Source: Tipula vernalis (lineage: Eukaryota; Arthropoda; Insecta; Diptera; Tipulidae). Taken from it: DNA of 64,000 nt. Made by a program: the position numbers and the translations under genes. Below are positions 24,801-39,800 of this stretch, one piece after another. Within the stretch, counting starts at the first letter, position 1. Each line of letters opens with the position of its first letter. The notes under the pieces are model-generated. The model saw nothing but the letters and a program-made list of their open reading frames with translations, ran no database searches and had not been told where the DNA came from. The DNA is taken from NCBI GenBank assembly GCA_958295665.1, contig OY282558.1:30277045-30341044 (forward strand). Reading direction: 5' to 3'.

Positions 24801-27800
24801 TTGGTCCAGAAAATTTGTTTTGCAAATATCTTAAAAAGTATAAGGTTTACAAAAAACTATTTAATACAAAATGTTTCCAAAAATTAAAAACAAATAAAAA
24901 TAAAAAATTAAAAAAAAAAAAATTAAGAAAAAAATAAAATTTCTCAAAATTCTCTGTTCGTAAAAGAAAGTCGTGTGTTGGCCACACCTCAATTTTTTTA
25001 TATACAGATAGGTATAGTTGATTGTTGCTAATAAAAATATAGTGGGGTCTTCCGGCACTTTACTTTCTGATTTTTTTAGGGATTTTTATTTTCGAGAACA
25101 CGATTCCCAAATTACTTAAGTCTTGAATCATATAAGTATCATATAACATACAGATTTGAGAAATGATTTTGCTAATAAAACTGCATCTCAATAGATTTTG
25201 TCAGGCACTGATTACAGCGATATGCAGAAAAACTCAGGCAAACTAAGTGTAGCGGTATTAAGTATCGAAACCAGTTACTCTTAAAACGGGTTGCCATGCT
25301 TCCTAGTTACCTCGTGGCACCTAATGTCTGTAATTCACGGTTTACATGACGAGAGCTGACAAATTTTAGAGTTGTATGTGTGGAACTGTCTCACTTAAGT
25401 CTTTATTCATTTTAGTTAAAAAGGCAGATAATTTCAATATTAAACTTTATTAAAGAAATATTTAACTTCTGAAGCATCCCTGCAAATGTTCTAAGGTAGT
25501 CAGAAGAAATGACTTCAAAAATCCTCAGCAGTATATACTGCTTATGTTTAAAGCTTCTGTATCTTAAAATTTGTTAATAAGCAGTCAAAAGATCGCTTCC
25601 AAATTTACTGGTAAATATACCTTTGACTTGTTCGTAAGTTAACCCTTTATATCGAACAATAATAGTTATTCTCTTGTCTAAAGTTAACATTATGTCTAAA
25701 AAAACAAATGTAGTTACGTTTTCATTAAAATCGACTAATTTAGAAATGATACATCGCTGTTAATTAATATTAGAATCCAGTTTTCATCTAAGTACGACCA
25801 TACTAAGTTTGTAATGGTTCTTGCCTGGCCAAGACCATTGGTGGACTTCAGCTGAAGGTAGTCATGTTTTCAAATCGAATTTGAAAGCTGCACTTCAAGC
25901 CAACTTATGTAGAGTCGATCTTCTACAACTTTCAATTACAATACCAAAGTTTTGTGAAATTAAGGATTCTATTTAGTTTTACAATTATCAAAGGATGTAA
26001 ATGCTCAAAGCTTCAAATACGTGCACCGCTCACACAATTGACAATAATATAATTTATTCTATAGAATTCCTGGCATTTACTTTCTCGGCAAATAATTAAA
26101 AATATTTTAAAAATTGTGCGTTCCAACTCAACCTTAAATGTTAAAATAAAATGTTTATTTATTTAACAAAATAATACTTTGTTTAACGAAACGAAAAATT
26201 AAAAAAAAAAAAATTTAATTTATGTTTTCTCGGCTAAAAACATAATTTAATTATTTTTTTTATTTCATTCACAAATCAAAAATTTAATATTTTTACATTT
26301 TTTTTTTTTTTTTATTACATACAACTTTGTTTAATTCATTGATTTGCATGACACTTAATCACGAGAACACGACACATGAATCTCGCGCGCTTATATTTTA
26401 CATATTTGTTGTATAATCAAAAATTAAAAAGTTTTGTGTGTCATAAATAAATACGTAAACTCTCATATGATGTAATTGGTATTCATTATCCTCCACGAAG
26501 GGCAAAAGTCGGTATAAAATACATGCTAAATAGTAATTCATTTCGATTGACTTAATTGTGTGATGGATTGCCAAAAAAAACATAAAAATAAAAATCACTA
26601 ACAAATAAAATAAATTAACCTCGATTAAAAAATCTAAACTGTTTTTTACCTTCGTGTCTGCAAACCAAATTAATTCCTTCATTATAATGACAACATTAAC
26701 GTGATATGAAACACCGTTAAAAAGTAACTTTGAGTTCATTAAACCAAAACATAACGACATTTTTTTGTTCATACTTTTCCAGGATTGGCGACTTAGATCG
26801 CGTGCAGTATGTGCTATAGAAGACGCGTTACGGGACAGTGATAATTTAGCTAAAGTGCAGCCATGTCTAGATTCTCTATTTAAAACGTTACTATCATCAG
26901 AAAAACATGCCGATGTTTTGGACGATAAACGTCGAATTATCATAAATTTGATATCTCGCCTGCCGCTAGATAATCTTGAAAATCGTGTCAGCCAAATTGT
27001 AACTGGTTTATGCCGTCATGGGGGCGCCGGAAGTAATCGTGTTGCCAAAACATTAATGCAACGTCTTCCACCCGCAGCTATTGTATTACGTCTATTATCG
27101 GATGAATTTGTGCATGCAAGAAGCGCTCGGGTAAGTGACCTTAACCTTACGCCGATTTACATACATAAATAAATGCATTCTCTAATCCTATTCGTTGTTT
27201 GTTTTCTAGTTTCGCGAAAATGCATTACAAATGGTATTATATGCCCTGATGACATTTCCCAGTACATACTTTGACATATCAACATGTGTGAGGCGTGCAA
27301 CAAAAGCGGCAATCGATCGAAAGAAACGAGTTAGACAGGTAATTATAGTCTATAAATTTTATAAAATTCTAAATTCAACCTAAAAATTATGCTAATTAGA
27401 ACATAGTATAGCTGTATGTGAATAATTTGAAGGTTTTTTTAGTGTAACACAACATTAACAAAACGGTTTATCATATTTTTAGGCGGCCTTGGATGTACTA
27501 GCCGTATTAGGACAAATAAGCTCACCGAAAACAGTAATTGATGTTGTAAATTCGGTGGTGGAACATCGACAAGATGGTGAACATTTACTGGCTGCGGTTA
27601 AAGCACGTTTATCACGGAAACAACTACCTATAGTTGGAAGTGATGGGAGTGTACAATATACCTTACGAATTCCATCACCTCAGGGTAATATGCCAACACA
27701 TGTTTTTGGTGCTGATGTCGAATGGATTATTGCCGGAAGTGGTTCTGTCTCACCGACTTCATTAACAAAACGAACGATGAATTTGAATCATACATCACAA

Positions 27801-30800
27801 GTTGCGCAACCAACCGCGACCGATACCAATAGATATCTCGAATATAGTAATTTTAATAGGTAATAATTACTAATTTGACGATTGAATGTTGATTATTATC
27901 ATTATGCCTAGCTACAACACGTATACGAAAAATATTTACCCTAAAAAATATCTTAACTTACACGCGTGCTTGGACGTTAACACAATATGTTTTAATTGAT
28001 TTTAATCGAGTTCCTGAGGGAAATCTGATTAATGTATAAAGTGATTATATAATCGAAGCCGGTGTGCTTCGCCACTCCATCTTACCCTCAGAAAATATCA
28101 AAATTGAATTCAAACATTTATAATGTATCCATTATTAATAGTAATTAGACAATACGCCGATTCCAAATAAATTTCTAATAATTATGATGACCTAGTTCCC
28201 CCCAAAGTGGGAAATTTTGTAACTATTATGATGAGAAGACAATCAGTTATATTAAGTAAATATAGACTCAGTCACCCCTCCAAATTTATATATTTCCCTA
28301 TTTCATATTTCGATTGAATTAGGTCACCTAAATAAAAAATTTATTATTGTAACAGTATAAATATGAAACTAACTATTATTATGTTTGCAGTAGTAACAAT
28401 ATAATAAATACATCAAATCGATTTGGACGCCGGGCACCCCATGAAATGTTAGCAATTGGGGTGGGTGTTAAAAATATTGACGATAAAGACGCATTTTCGA
28501 GTGGGAATTGGAGGAAATTTACGGATCACCAAGCGGTAAGTGTTGTAGTTTGTGCTTTTTTCAAATTTTTTAACGAACGATAAGCGGCAGCTTATAACAA
28601 TGAAACTGCTGAAAGTAAAATCAAATTATCAAAACATAATTGTTTAAATTAATTGGAAATAATTGAAATTTTCCATGAAATAGTTTTGTATACACTTGTA
28701 CAAGTTCAAGGACATAATGGCGCAATGATATTCCACTAAATAGCAAATTTGATTTGTTCTTTATGAAGGATAATTAATTGAATTTGTATAAATGGTGGCG
28801 CCAGTACTAAAGACGCCAATTATATTCGTTAATTGCTTTGGTCATAATATACCTAAGCCTCTAAACGAAATCGATAAAGGCCACCATAAAATATAAATGA
28901 AACTTTCACATTCCAAATCCTATTTATGTACAATACTCGCACATATTTTATTTACATTGTGTTGCTATAAAACATATTTGCTATACCAAACCAACAACAA
29001 ATTCTAAAATGGAAATTAAATCGATTATGCAATTTACTATTTTCCACACGAAAAATAAGCCAAACTAAGAAATTTTCCAATAAAAAAATGTAAACTAAAT
29101 GTTTATTGTGTTTGCCGCACTGGGTAAAGCGAGAGAGACTAAAATTTCGTTTAAAACTTTTTCAATATTGTTGTTACAAATAGCTAGTAATAATTTTTTT
29201 TAGTTTCATGCAAGTTGCTCAATCGTTGACATCGATTTAATTAATAAAATTTAATTTAATTTCTTGTCTTGTGTATAGTAAAGTGTTTTTAATTATTATT
29301 TGGGTCAAAATGATTTTATGCCGGATAATAGGAGTGATCCCGATCAGTTATAAAAAAAATTCGGTAAATTGACTAAAAAAAATTTTTTTTTTTGGTTTTT
29401 GTTAGTAAATTAGGGTTAAGCTGAATTTTCTTGACCTTGAAATAGATTTACGTGTTAAACGTTTTTATATATTTTTGGGTTTCTGGGATAGCAAAGTGTA
29501 ATTAGGGGCACGTTAAATTATTGATTGGTATGGCAGACAATGAGTAATAAGGTTTAGAATTATTTTTGTTTTCAAATACAGTATTTAGGTTACATTTTAA
29601 TTACCTTTATTACCCGAGCATTACTTGTGTGTAATTTAGTACTTAGTTTCCAAATTATTTAAAACTATTTAGTTTTCCCGGTTAATTTAATTTTCCACTC
29701 TATTGTAAAAGTACGTCTACAAATCTACTATGTATTTCAGTATATACCTACTAACTTTTTAAAATGAACTTTAGGCTTTATGCATGTATTTCGAAATAGC
29801 TTCTGTTTTCATAAATACTATTTACATTTTGTGTATAATTTATGTTCGTGCAAAATTTAATTCCATAAAAATATACACAACAAACAAAAATATAACAAAT
29901 TGATTTTCGTGTTATTTGCAACATAAAATATAAAGAATAAAAACTGATTTTACTAGAATAACAAACGCCATACCCAAAACAACGTTTCATAAACAAAATA
30001 TAAATTCATTCATAAAAAGCTTTATCAAGAAGTTCCTCCCTAACTATTAAAACGAACAAATCCACCCGTTTATCTATCTACTCTACACAAAAATAATAAA
30101 CAAATCATAAATAATAATGTCAAATACATGTACATATGTTTACATATATTTACCTTTTAAAAGATACGAATGGAAGCTTTTTCAATCGTGGTCTAAAACA
30201 ATATTTTCCTCGTTTATTTTTAGGATGACGAAAAAAATTCACAATTTTTTGTAGCAACCACATTACCTGTGCAACTATCATCGGCACAACAGCAGCAACC
30301 ACCCCCATCAACACTACAACAACAACAAGCGCAACCACAACAGATAAATATAACTGGTAAACTATTTTTTAAAAAAAAATAACAATAAACTTAAAGTTTT
30401 CCGCGAAACTTTTATAAAAAAATGAAAAATTAATTTTTCCTCTTTTTTCAATCATCGCACGACCAACAGGTACTCCACAACTACCACAACCATTGTGTAA
30501 TATGAAAATGCAATCACGATCAGTTCCTGAATTACCAAATAGCGGAAATACTAGTAGTAACAAAAAAAATGCTAATAATAATGGCAACGATAGTAATGGA
30601 AATGTGGGAAGCAATGTTAATGGAAATGTACGTCCATCAAAAATACCAGTTACAGTGTCAAGGTAAACACATTTTCATATAACGTTATTTGACATTTCGC
30701 AGCTTAATTTATTGTCATGTTCTATATTTTATAAAATAGATTTCCTGCTATGGAAAATAGTAACAATTGCACACTAAAGAGTAGTTTGAAAAATGGTTCA

Positions 30801-33800
30801 ATGCAAAATTTGGCGCTTAATAACAACACCAACAGCAACGAAAATCATAATTCAGCTAATATACATGGACATCCAACGATTTACAAAAGTTTTTCTGTTC
30901 AAAAATTAAATGGAATTCCACCAAAATCGATCAACATCTATAATATAAATTGCAATAATAATGATGGAAATTATGGAATGCGCCCTGAATCTCAAGGTAG
31001 TATAGATAACCGCTGATTTTAAACGATTTATAATTGTTTCCAATTTTATTTTAGGATCTCTTATGAAACAGAGCTCTTTAGAAGAAACACGTCTTCCATC
31101 GCGAACAACATCCGATTATAATATGAGCAATAACAATAATAACGGATATTTTACGTCATCTAAACAAGGTTTTCAAGTTATAAACAGGTAAACTTTTAAA
31201 AGCTCATTTAATTTAAAAATTTTGCAAAATAACAATATATAGGATCAGCACTCACAAAACTGAGGAGCAATAAGAACCGACTTTCAGCAAAGTTCCTACT
31301 GACAGGTGTATATGATTATGAAAATAAGAATCCACTCATTGGACACGTTAAGATCTAAAATCACAATTTATATATTAATATAATACAGAATGCTAAGTTA
31401 CAAGTCGTACTAGCGGATTATATAATACAACCAAAAGTTACTTACAATTTTCATTTAAACATTACAATTAAATCCAATTGCAAATCCATCTCATATACTC
31501 TGATATTTATTGTACCTTGAAATTTTTTTTTTTAATTTTGGCACCCTCTATTTTGAGCAAAAGCTCGACTTTTTTGAATCAAGAGCCAACGTTTCTAAAC
31601 CTTGAGTTTAGTGAACAATAATTATCGCCTGATCATTGTTCATTCGATATTGCGAATATAACATATTAGCGATGTCAACGTGGATCCCCAAAGTTAACCA
31701 TATTACCATTATGAGCTTAAACAATTTAATAATTGATTACCACTAAATAAGACGAAAAACAAGTACTCTTAACTGGTTTTGTATGGAAGCGTAACGAAAT
31801 CTTGATGTTATCAAAATCTTGGTTTTTAAAATCTTGGTTTCGCAGACAAGAAAATCTTAGTTTTTCTGAAAGAGTATTAAGAGTAGTAATTAAATACTTT
31901 ATTACTACCATATTAGCTGGTACCAAAGCTAAACTTTTTAGCATTCGAATATGTAAACTGAAATTCCCACCATTCCCAGATTTAGTTAGACAGTCCATAA
32001 CGGAACAAGCATTTTTTATATTGTGCCTATGGAAAAAACATTTTTAAAGCTGATATGCTTGCCTTTTCGAGGCTGGCTTTAAATTTATCGGATTCACTTG
32101 CTAATTTACTCAATTCATAGAATGTCTCGAAATATGCTTGAGTTTTAGAACTCACCACGCAAAACAACAAAGGTACAATTGCAAGTTCAATTTAGCCATG
32201 AATTTATAACGGTTGCCGCATAAATACTTGAACAACCTCGAACGTTCCGTCCATAAGCTAAGATTTTGCCTCTCTAAGGAGTTTAAGGCTTTATCGTGTT
32301 CCTAACCTAATAATTGTTTGATAATCAAAGTTCTTTTTAGGCAGAATAAATAGTTCTCCTTCTGTTCAATCCCTTGTTTTACAGCAGCAGACTTGGCTTT
32401 CTGGTGAACTTTTGACGACGTTAATTAATTTTTACAATAACAATTTTTTACTCTATTTTGAATTAATTAATTAATTTGTGTAAATTGTTAATTTTTAAAA
32501 TTTTCTTACAGAAGAATAGGACTGTCTAAATGTGACAAAGAAAAGCTTGTAAGAGAATTTGGCAGTATTAGTATAATTCCCCATCTTCCAGAATTTATTA
32601 TTTTCAGTTATTTTCGTTTTAAAATGGAAAATCCTCATTTTCCAGAATTTATAAAACGCAAGATATTGTCAACCAAGATTTAGTACTCTACCCATTATAT
32701 TAAGACCATCAAAAAACAGATATGTATGCACAATTCAGCCGCTACATTACCACCATATCAAAAAGACAAACCTATTTACTCGCGGTTGGTCGACTGGAAA
32801 GCAACTATTCGGAACAATTCCACACCAAATTATAAAAGTACTTTCAAATTAGTGACACCCCGTGTCTTTATATTTCTTACCTTATGTCAGAACTTTACGA
32901 TTTGATTCATCCTTATAAATTAAATTGTAAATATATAGTTACAGTTTGTGTGCCTTTAACTATATTAAGAGAGAACATTGTCAAAAATTAGGTTGACTTA
33001 CCTTTATAAAAGGTGCCTTGCCTTTCACCTCCATATTTTACAAAAGTATTACCATTCTCATTTCCCGTTGATTACACCTTTAATATTTCAATCAGTTTTT
33101 CACGTTCACTCTATTTTTACTTCTATTCGCAACTGTATAAATTTCAGAACCAAATCTTTTAGTACATTAGGCTGGTGTAGGTGCCTAGATTTTCGCAAAC
33201 CACCAGTCATCATTTTAACAGCTAAATCTGCAACACTCTTGTTGAAGATCAGAAGCAGATTGAAACACACCCAGAAGCGCGACTTGTTAATCAATTGACA
33301 TCATCTCTACCAGCGAAAACATGAATTACATCCGTCTGACAGATCGATGTTCCACACTAAGGGTAAATGAAACATCCAATTTTATAGACATTTTTAAAAA
33401 TGTCCGGATTTTTTTTCGGGCAAACGTAGTACTCTCATTTTTTATGAGGCTGACACTGTTTGTACTCGAATAATCGGCTCGATTCAGGAACGATAACATT
33501 CATGCTGTTATTTTATTTCTCCACTTAACACCACTTCAAAATAACATAACATAAAATTATTTAACGAAGAATCGGGCCCAATAATCATTAAATTGATTAA
33601 TGACTTTGATAACTCGTTCGATGTTACAGCAGCTTTAATTGCTAACGATTTTAACCATTCAGAGACCCAATTTTCCACTTCTTCATACATTTTGAAGTGC
33701 TTGGTGGGATTAATACTTCCCAGGCAAGATCCTTTAATCCATATGGAAAAATACAACATGCATTATTATAAAGCAAAATTACTTTGCAATGTCTTTTGGC

Positions 33801-36800
33801 CCATTCTGGTTGTTTTACGACCAAAGCATATTTAAATTGATTATTTGTAGTCAGTAGTGATTAGCATTAACGGTTTCACCTGGTTTGAGAAGCTCGTAAT
33901 ACACCACATCTTCCTGATCCCACCAAACGCAGGGCGTTGTCTTCCTTCCGAAGCGATTGGGCCTTGCAACCATTGTTGATGGTTGAACTGGATCAAGCCT
34001 TGATTTTCTGCGCTTGTGATTCTCAAAATAAACCCATTTTTCATTGCCGCAGTCACAATTCTATGCAACAAAGACTTTCTTTCGTAACGTTGAAGCAACA
34101 TTTCACACTTCCCATTTGTCTTTCCTTCAATTGATGTGGCACACATTTTCCTTCCTTTAGGATTTTTCCAATTATATTTAAACGATCGGAAATTGTTTAA
34201 TGAGCAACGTGGATGTTCTTTGTCTTACGCTTGAAAATCACCACTTTGAAGCATTTAAACTAGCGTTCACAAGTATCTTAATATAGGGATTGAATGTTCA
34301 CCATATGTTTCCCGAAGAATACGATAAGTTTCAGCAGCACTAATAACTTCCCACAAATAGTTTTTTGTAAAGTGAAAGATGTTCACAAAAATTTAACAAA
34401 TGAAGTTTTAAAGCTTGCTGTCAATGAAACAAAATAACCTACCTATCGTTCGCTTATACATATATCAAAACATGTGTAACTCCATCTAATGATAAAATCA
34501 TTAGAATACAATGCACGCATTAAGATCCCAGATTTTTTAATAGAATATGAACGCACAAGGAAAAATATTTTGTTCAATTACATCATCAACTTATTCAAAG
34601 AAATATAAATATTCTTCTTATCTCTTTGTTTGCGCGTCCTACAAAATTCTATCACAACTACGATTTTTTAGGCAACTTAAATTTATCGTTCTATTATCAT
34701 TCATCAACGACCGAATTTTTTGTTCCATTAACGGATTTCTAAATTATTGCCTTTTGGGAAATTTGAATAATTTTCAGTAATAAAAAAAAGTCTCGAATGA
34801 TCTGGAAAATCTGCAATAATCTGGAATCGAATGTCTAATCATAAAATCTCATAAATCTCAAATAGTCTTCAACAATATTTTCCCCAAAATATGCCATCTA
34901 TATAACTCAACATCCTCCAAACTTATCTGTATATACCACAACCACAAATAAAATCTCGATAAATCACTAATTATGTAACAAGACGCAGCTCAAACCCTTT
35001 TAAATTTCGAGGAATATCGCGAAACCCGAATAATCTCAAAATGATCGAATAATATAGTATATTAGCTCGATGTTCTAAAAAAACTCGAATAACCTCGTAA
35101 AACCTCGAATAATCTCGGAAATATTGAATAATGGTTATAATTTTGATGTAAGATCATGAAACAGAATATTGTGCTTAATTCAACTCTAAGCCAAACTATA
35201 GTAATCGAAAAATCTCTAAAATCTGAAATAATATCGACTACATTACACTAACCTCGAATATTTTGAAACTCTCCTAGAAATCCTATAAAATACGAAAAAG
35301 CTCGACGTAAATCGGACAAAATCGAATAAGCTCGAATGATCTCAATATTCTCAATAAATTTCGACTATTCTCAAAAATGTTGAATGAAACGATAATTCTA
35401 GAATACCCTTGAAAATTTAAAAATTTAGTAATATTAGAATAATCTATAATCAATGCTATAAGAAAATAAAAATCAAGAAGATTATCTTTCTCGAAAATTT
35501 AACTATAAAGAACGTTGAATAGTCTCGAAATTTTGATGCCAAGCATCTTAAAGTTAATCAAACCCGGAAAATTATAGGTTAATTCAAAAATCTCCAAAGC
35601 ACTATTTCAAAAACCTAAAATACTTATACCAAATTTCGCTTAATATCTACATATACATACATATATACTATGTATACATAGATAATTAGCACTCCAAACA
35701 AATCTCGAATAACCTTATAAAGCTCGAAAATCCCAAAATTTGATTATGTAAATATTAAACGAGTTTCGAGAATTTTTTGAAAATTGCGACAATACACGAT
35801 TACGTAAGACATTTTGAGCTCTCGTAACGCGTACAAATAAAACGCCAAATAAAAAATCAAATCATTTTTTAAGAAAGGATTTTCCTATAGGTACATAAAG
35901 TTGCATCTTAGAAAAATATTTGGCCGTTGTTTATACCATTCATAATTTTATCATTTGCAATTTTCTGTTCATCATTAAGTTAACACTTGTCTATTGCAAA
36001 ATCTGTAAATTCTTCGATATCATAATTTGCTTTAAAACAAAATGTATAAATACAAAGCGCTGTGTTATGAGTACTACCTGTGTATTGCCCCAAAATCCCG
36101 GAATTTCTTTCCCTGTCAAAAAATATTATCTGTTAAAATTAATAATTAAATATTATATTAATGTAATTAATGTTAATTTTTTTATTCTTGAATGCCCGTA
36201 TAAAAATAACCGAACAAAGGTAACCAAAATAAAACAATTCAAATGATTCCAACTTTTCGCATGGAAATATATATGCAAGTAATCAACAATTTTTAAAATT
36301 ATTTATTTCAGTTCTTCCAATATTTAAGAATGTGGTAACTCCCTGAATTTTTCGTTCGAGATCTAAACCCTCCCATTCCCAACTTTTCTAAAAGTAATGT
36401 ATTGGGTTGATAACTAAATAATTGAAGATTTCACAGATAGGTGGCTTTAAATTGGTTTGCTAAATCGTCGTGTCAAAATTGGTTTGCTAAGCTCCGATGC
36501 TTGCTCTTGCTCTCGCAAGAGTTTCTAATAGTAAATGGAATGATGATGAAATCAAAATAACAATCGAGCATGATGAGCTATAGAAAGAGAACGAAAATTT
36601 TGTTACTGAAATAAAACAGATGAAATTGAGAAAAATGCTCAACCAAAAATTCCTTTTGGTTTTTGTTGGGAAATAGCAATTCGAATACTGTTTATCTACC
36701 TGAGAAGCAGCTCCACTTTGTTATTTTGTCAACAGATTCAAGTAGAAGAATTCCGATAGGAACTATATAATAACCAACATATTCAATTTCTTACTCAATT

Positions 36801-39800
36801 CATTGATGGGCAATGCTACCCTAACAAACTGGATCAGTTTTGACTAAACAAGAGAAGGCTTCCGATCTACATCGATAGTTCCACTGTTAAATTTTTTTTT
36901 GAACGAATCCTTTCGAAAGCCGGATTACTGCGCAGTAATCAGTATTCTGACCAGAATTCTTAGCTGGTTCCTCTTAAAAATAAAATAAACTTAGTAAACA
37001 CACAATAAAAGGCAAACCCGGTGAAGCAATAAGAAATCTAACAAAATATTATGAAATTATGTATGGTAAATTTTAAAATTATTAAGAAAATTGTAGTATT
37101 TGATCAATTTACACATCAATTTACAACCTGAACGAAAATTCCTTAAGTGTCGCTGTTAGAAAAGCGCCTATGCCTCAATTTTGGGAAATTGTTATTTTGT
37201 TATTTCTTCCCATCGGAGAACCAAAATAATCCTACAAGTTTTACGATTTCGTGTTAGACAGCATTAATGAAAATTTAGGTTATTAAAAATTATAAATTAT
37301 GTAATTTATGGGTGAGAGACTCTGACTTCCACTTTATTTCATTTGTGTCAAAAAAAAAAAAATCGTGTTACATCTGAACATGAAATATCGTTACCAGTAA
37401 AAGCAATAATTATACATTGCAGTATACAATCGACAAATTTAAATTTACATCGAGAACATAGCCCAAATAATAATTCTATAAATGTTGAACAAAATCTTAT
37501 CATTTCCATCGAACAGTAATAAATATAAAAAATTTCTATTTCTGAATTAATTACACAGTATGTATTCTAAAGAAAATTTTTAGTTGTCGGCTATGAAAAT
37601 AATTTCCAATCAATACTTAAAATAATATCACGCAACTAATTCAACAAAGGAATTCAATTATCTTCATATAAATTTTATTTATTATTTGTATACATTTGAA
37701 AAAATAAAAAAATTCTTTAGTACTGACCATGAACTCTTAAAATCGGAATTAACATCTTGACTTGATCTTGAACCCGCACAAAAAGTTCACACACCGTACA
37801 AAAATCTAACTCGTGTAAACATTTAAACATAATTGTTCAATTTGGAATCAATAAATGTTCTAATCGATAATGATTTATTTACATGTACGAGTACATATGT
37901 GTATATAGAATTTTCAATGTCGTGCATAATTAAAATTTCATAATATTCGTATAATCCTTAAAGACTAATAAATGTAGCTTAATAATTAATGTATCCAAAG
38001 TGTGTCAATTGTACGTGTATGTACGGACATTTTGTCTACAAATTATTGATAAATGGAGACATCATGGAATGAGTCAAATTATTCACTATTATGTGGATGG
38101 CCGCTGATGATTGTAAAAAAAATATTTTATTCCCAACTAAACAACTTAACTAAATTAATTAGAATTTTTAGTATTAGTATTCGTCTAATGTTTGACCATC
38201 GAAATAATATTATTCATAGTTCGTAGAAAAGGAAACTATTTCATGAGTTAAAATCCTTTCTTAACAACAAACCAAGACTTTACCCGCTGATTAAAATTTA
38301 TATAAATTTAAAATAAGAAACTAAATAAAATTTTATTATTAGCGCGACTATGACTATATAGCGATTCCATTTACCGATATGAATTTGTTATGGCCAGCAG
38401 CACGCATGAATTTTATTTTAAAACGCAAAATTGAGGGCACGAAAAACTAACGGCGTTTTGAAGGTGAAAATTAGGTCTCCTCATAAATAAATTCAATAAA
38501 CGTATGTATAGTATGTACACAGAAAATTTCTTAAGAATTGAGTAATAAACTTTCCCATACATCTATTATGTATATTAAAATAAAGTGTTAGATTCTTAGG
38601 TTTTGATATTGGCGTAGGTAGATAATTTGTTAATGATGAGGTTGCAATTTCTCGCGCTAAACAAATTGTTATAATTGGTTTGCTATGGTAGAAAATGAAA
38701 TTAGTATTTTGTTGGAAAAACCTTCGAAGAAATTCAATACTGGATAAAAGCGGAAACTATCTAATTTAATTACTTCCTTATTTCAACGGAATTGTTGATT
38801 TTATTGTGATGATGTTCATAAGCAAGAGCCTTTCTGAAAACAATTCTCAAATTCTACTTAATACTGTATTCCTTATAAATACATTCCTGTCTATAATATA
38901 ATTTTCATTTTGGTTCTATACCATTTTAATGACGTAGCAGCAATAGCATTTTCTTTACTTTTTTAACTTTATTACTAACCAAATATTATACCGAATATTC
39001 ACCCCTTTTGTATAAAATACAAAACACAATGAAAATTTATTCATCGCTGTTAAGTTACTTTCTGTACTCTACCACAACAAACAAAAACACACACACACAA
39101 ACAGTAACGCTTTCGTATTTTCCATGTTTTCCACTTCACAATACATATATAAACATTTAAATATTGTATTATTATTATTCTCTATTCCGTAATGTACATA
39201 CCTAATAATCTATGTCCAGTCACAATTTTACAACAAAAACAATCGTACCTCGGAAAATTAAATTTTCTTTTTCATAAAAAATATATTCAGTCGATAATAA
39301 GGGCATTTGATGTTAACATGTATAAATTAGTGACAAAATTCAAATTTTCAAAGTGAAAATTAATTAAATCATAGAAGTGACAAAAAATTTTAATATTGAT
39401 AATGTGCGGGAAATTCTCATGTGTGCGGAGCTTCAAAAAAATCTAACTTGGAATAATATGGTAACAACCGAACGAATTTAAATAGTTATATACCACAATG
39501 TATGATAATAATAGTAATACCGATGGTGCTGATGCTGGTGTTGATAGTAAAATTATAAATAAATCGGGTAAACGGTTTTTAAACTATCCGCAATTTTGTT
39601 GTTTTAATTTTTTTCGTAAGAAATTCTTTACACCAAAAACCACCATTAACAATAACAGTTCAAGTGATAATCATAATATCAATTATATAAAAGAAAATAA
39701 TGAGATAACAATTATTGGTCTTAACAATAATAATAACAACAGTGATAGTATAAGTGATCATAATAATCATGTGACGAACGGTAATGGGTATCTAAGTAAT

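Larger units (their letters stand above)
22612..24990 (+). mobile_element. Composite repeat element, copy 1: module A, satellite, module A
   Basis: Module A begins ACTTTCTTTTACTCTAGTAAA and contains a (CTGTCAGT)n tract. Its full-length form ends in CGTGTGTTGGCCACACCTC. Copy A1 (22612-23165) loses its right end where the satellite array starts. Array 23168-24355 separates it from the full-length A2 (24356-24990). A2 begins directly after GATTAGGGTTTTTT of a satellite unit. All parts have the same orientation, opposite to the copies at 50.7-53.3 kb. The ends share ACTTTCTTTTAC as an inverted word, and the insertion sites are A/T homopolymers. No enzyme is encoded, so it is non-autonomous, of unknown class. 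Confidence 0.75.

Noticed and set aside
25575..25693. Possible helix-turn-helix of a transposase on the minus strand
   Set aside because: Only 38 codons; no further transposase motif nearby.
36404..36450. Mariner-like terminal repeat TTGGGTTGATAACTAAATAATTG
   Set aside because: Only one end and no transposase follow; too little to call an element.
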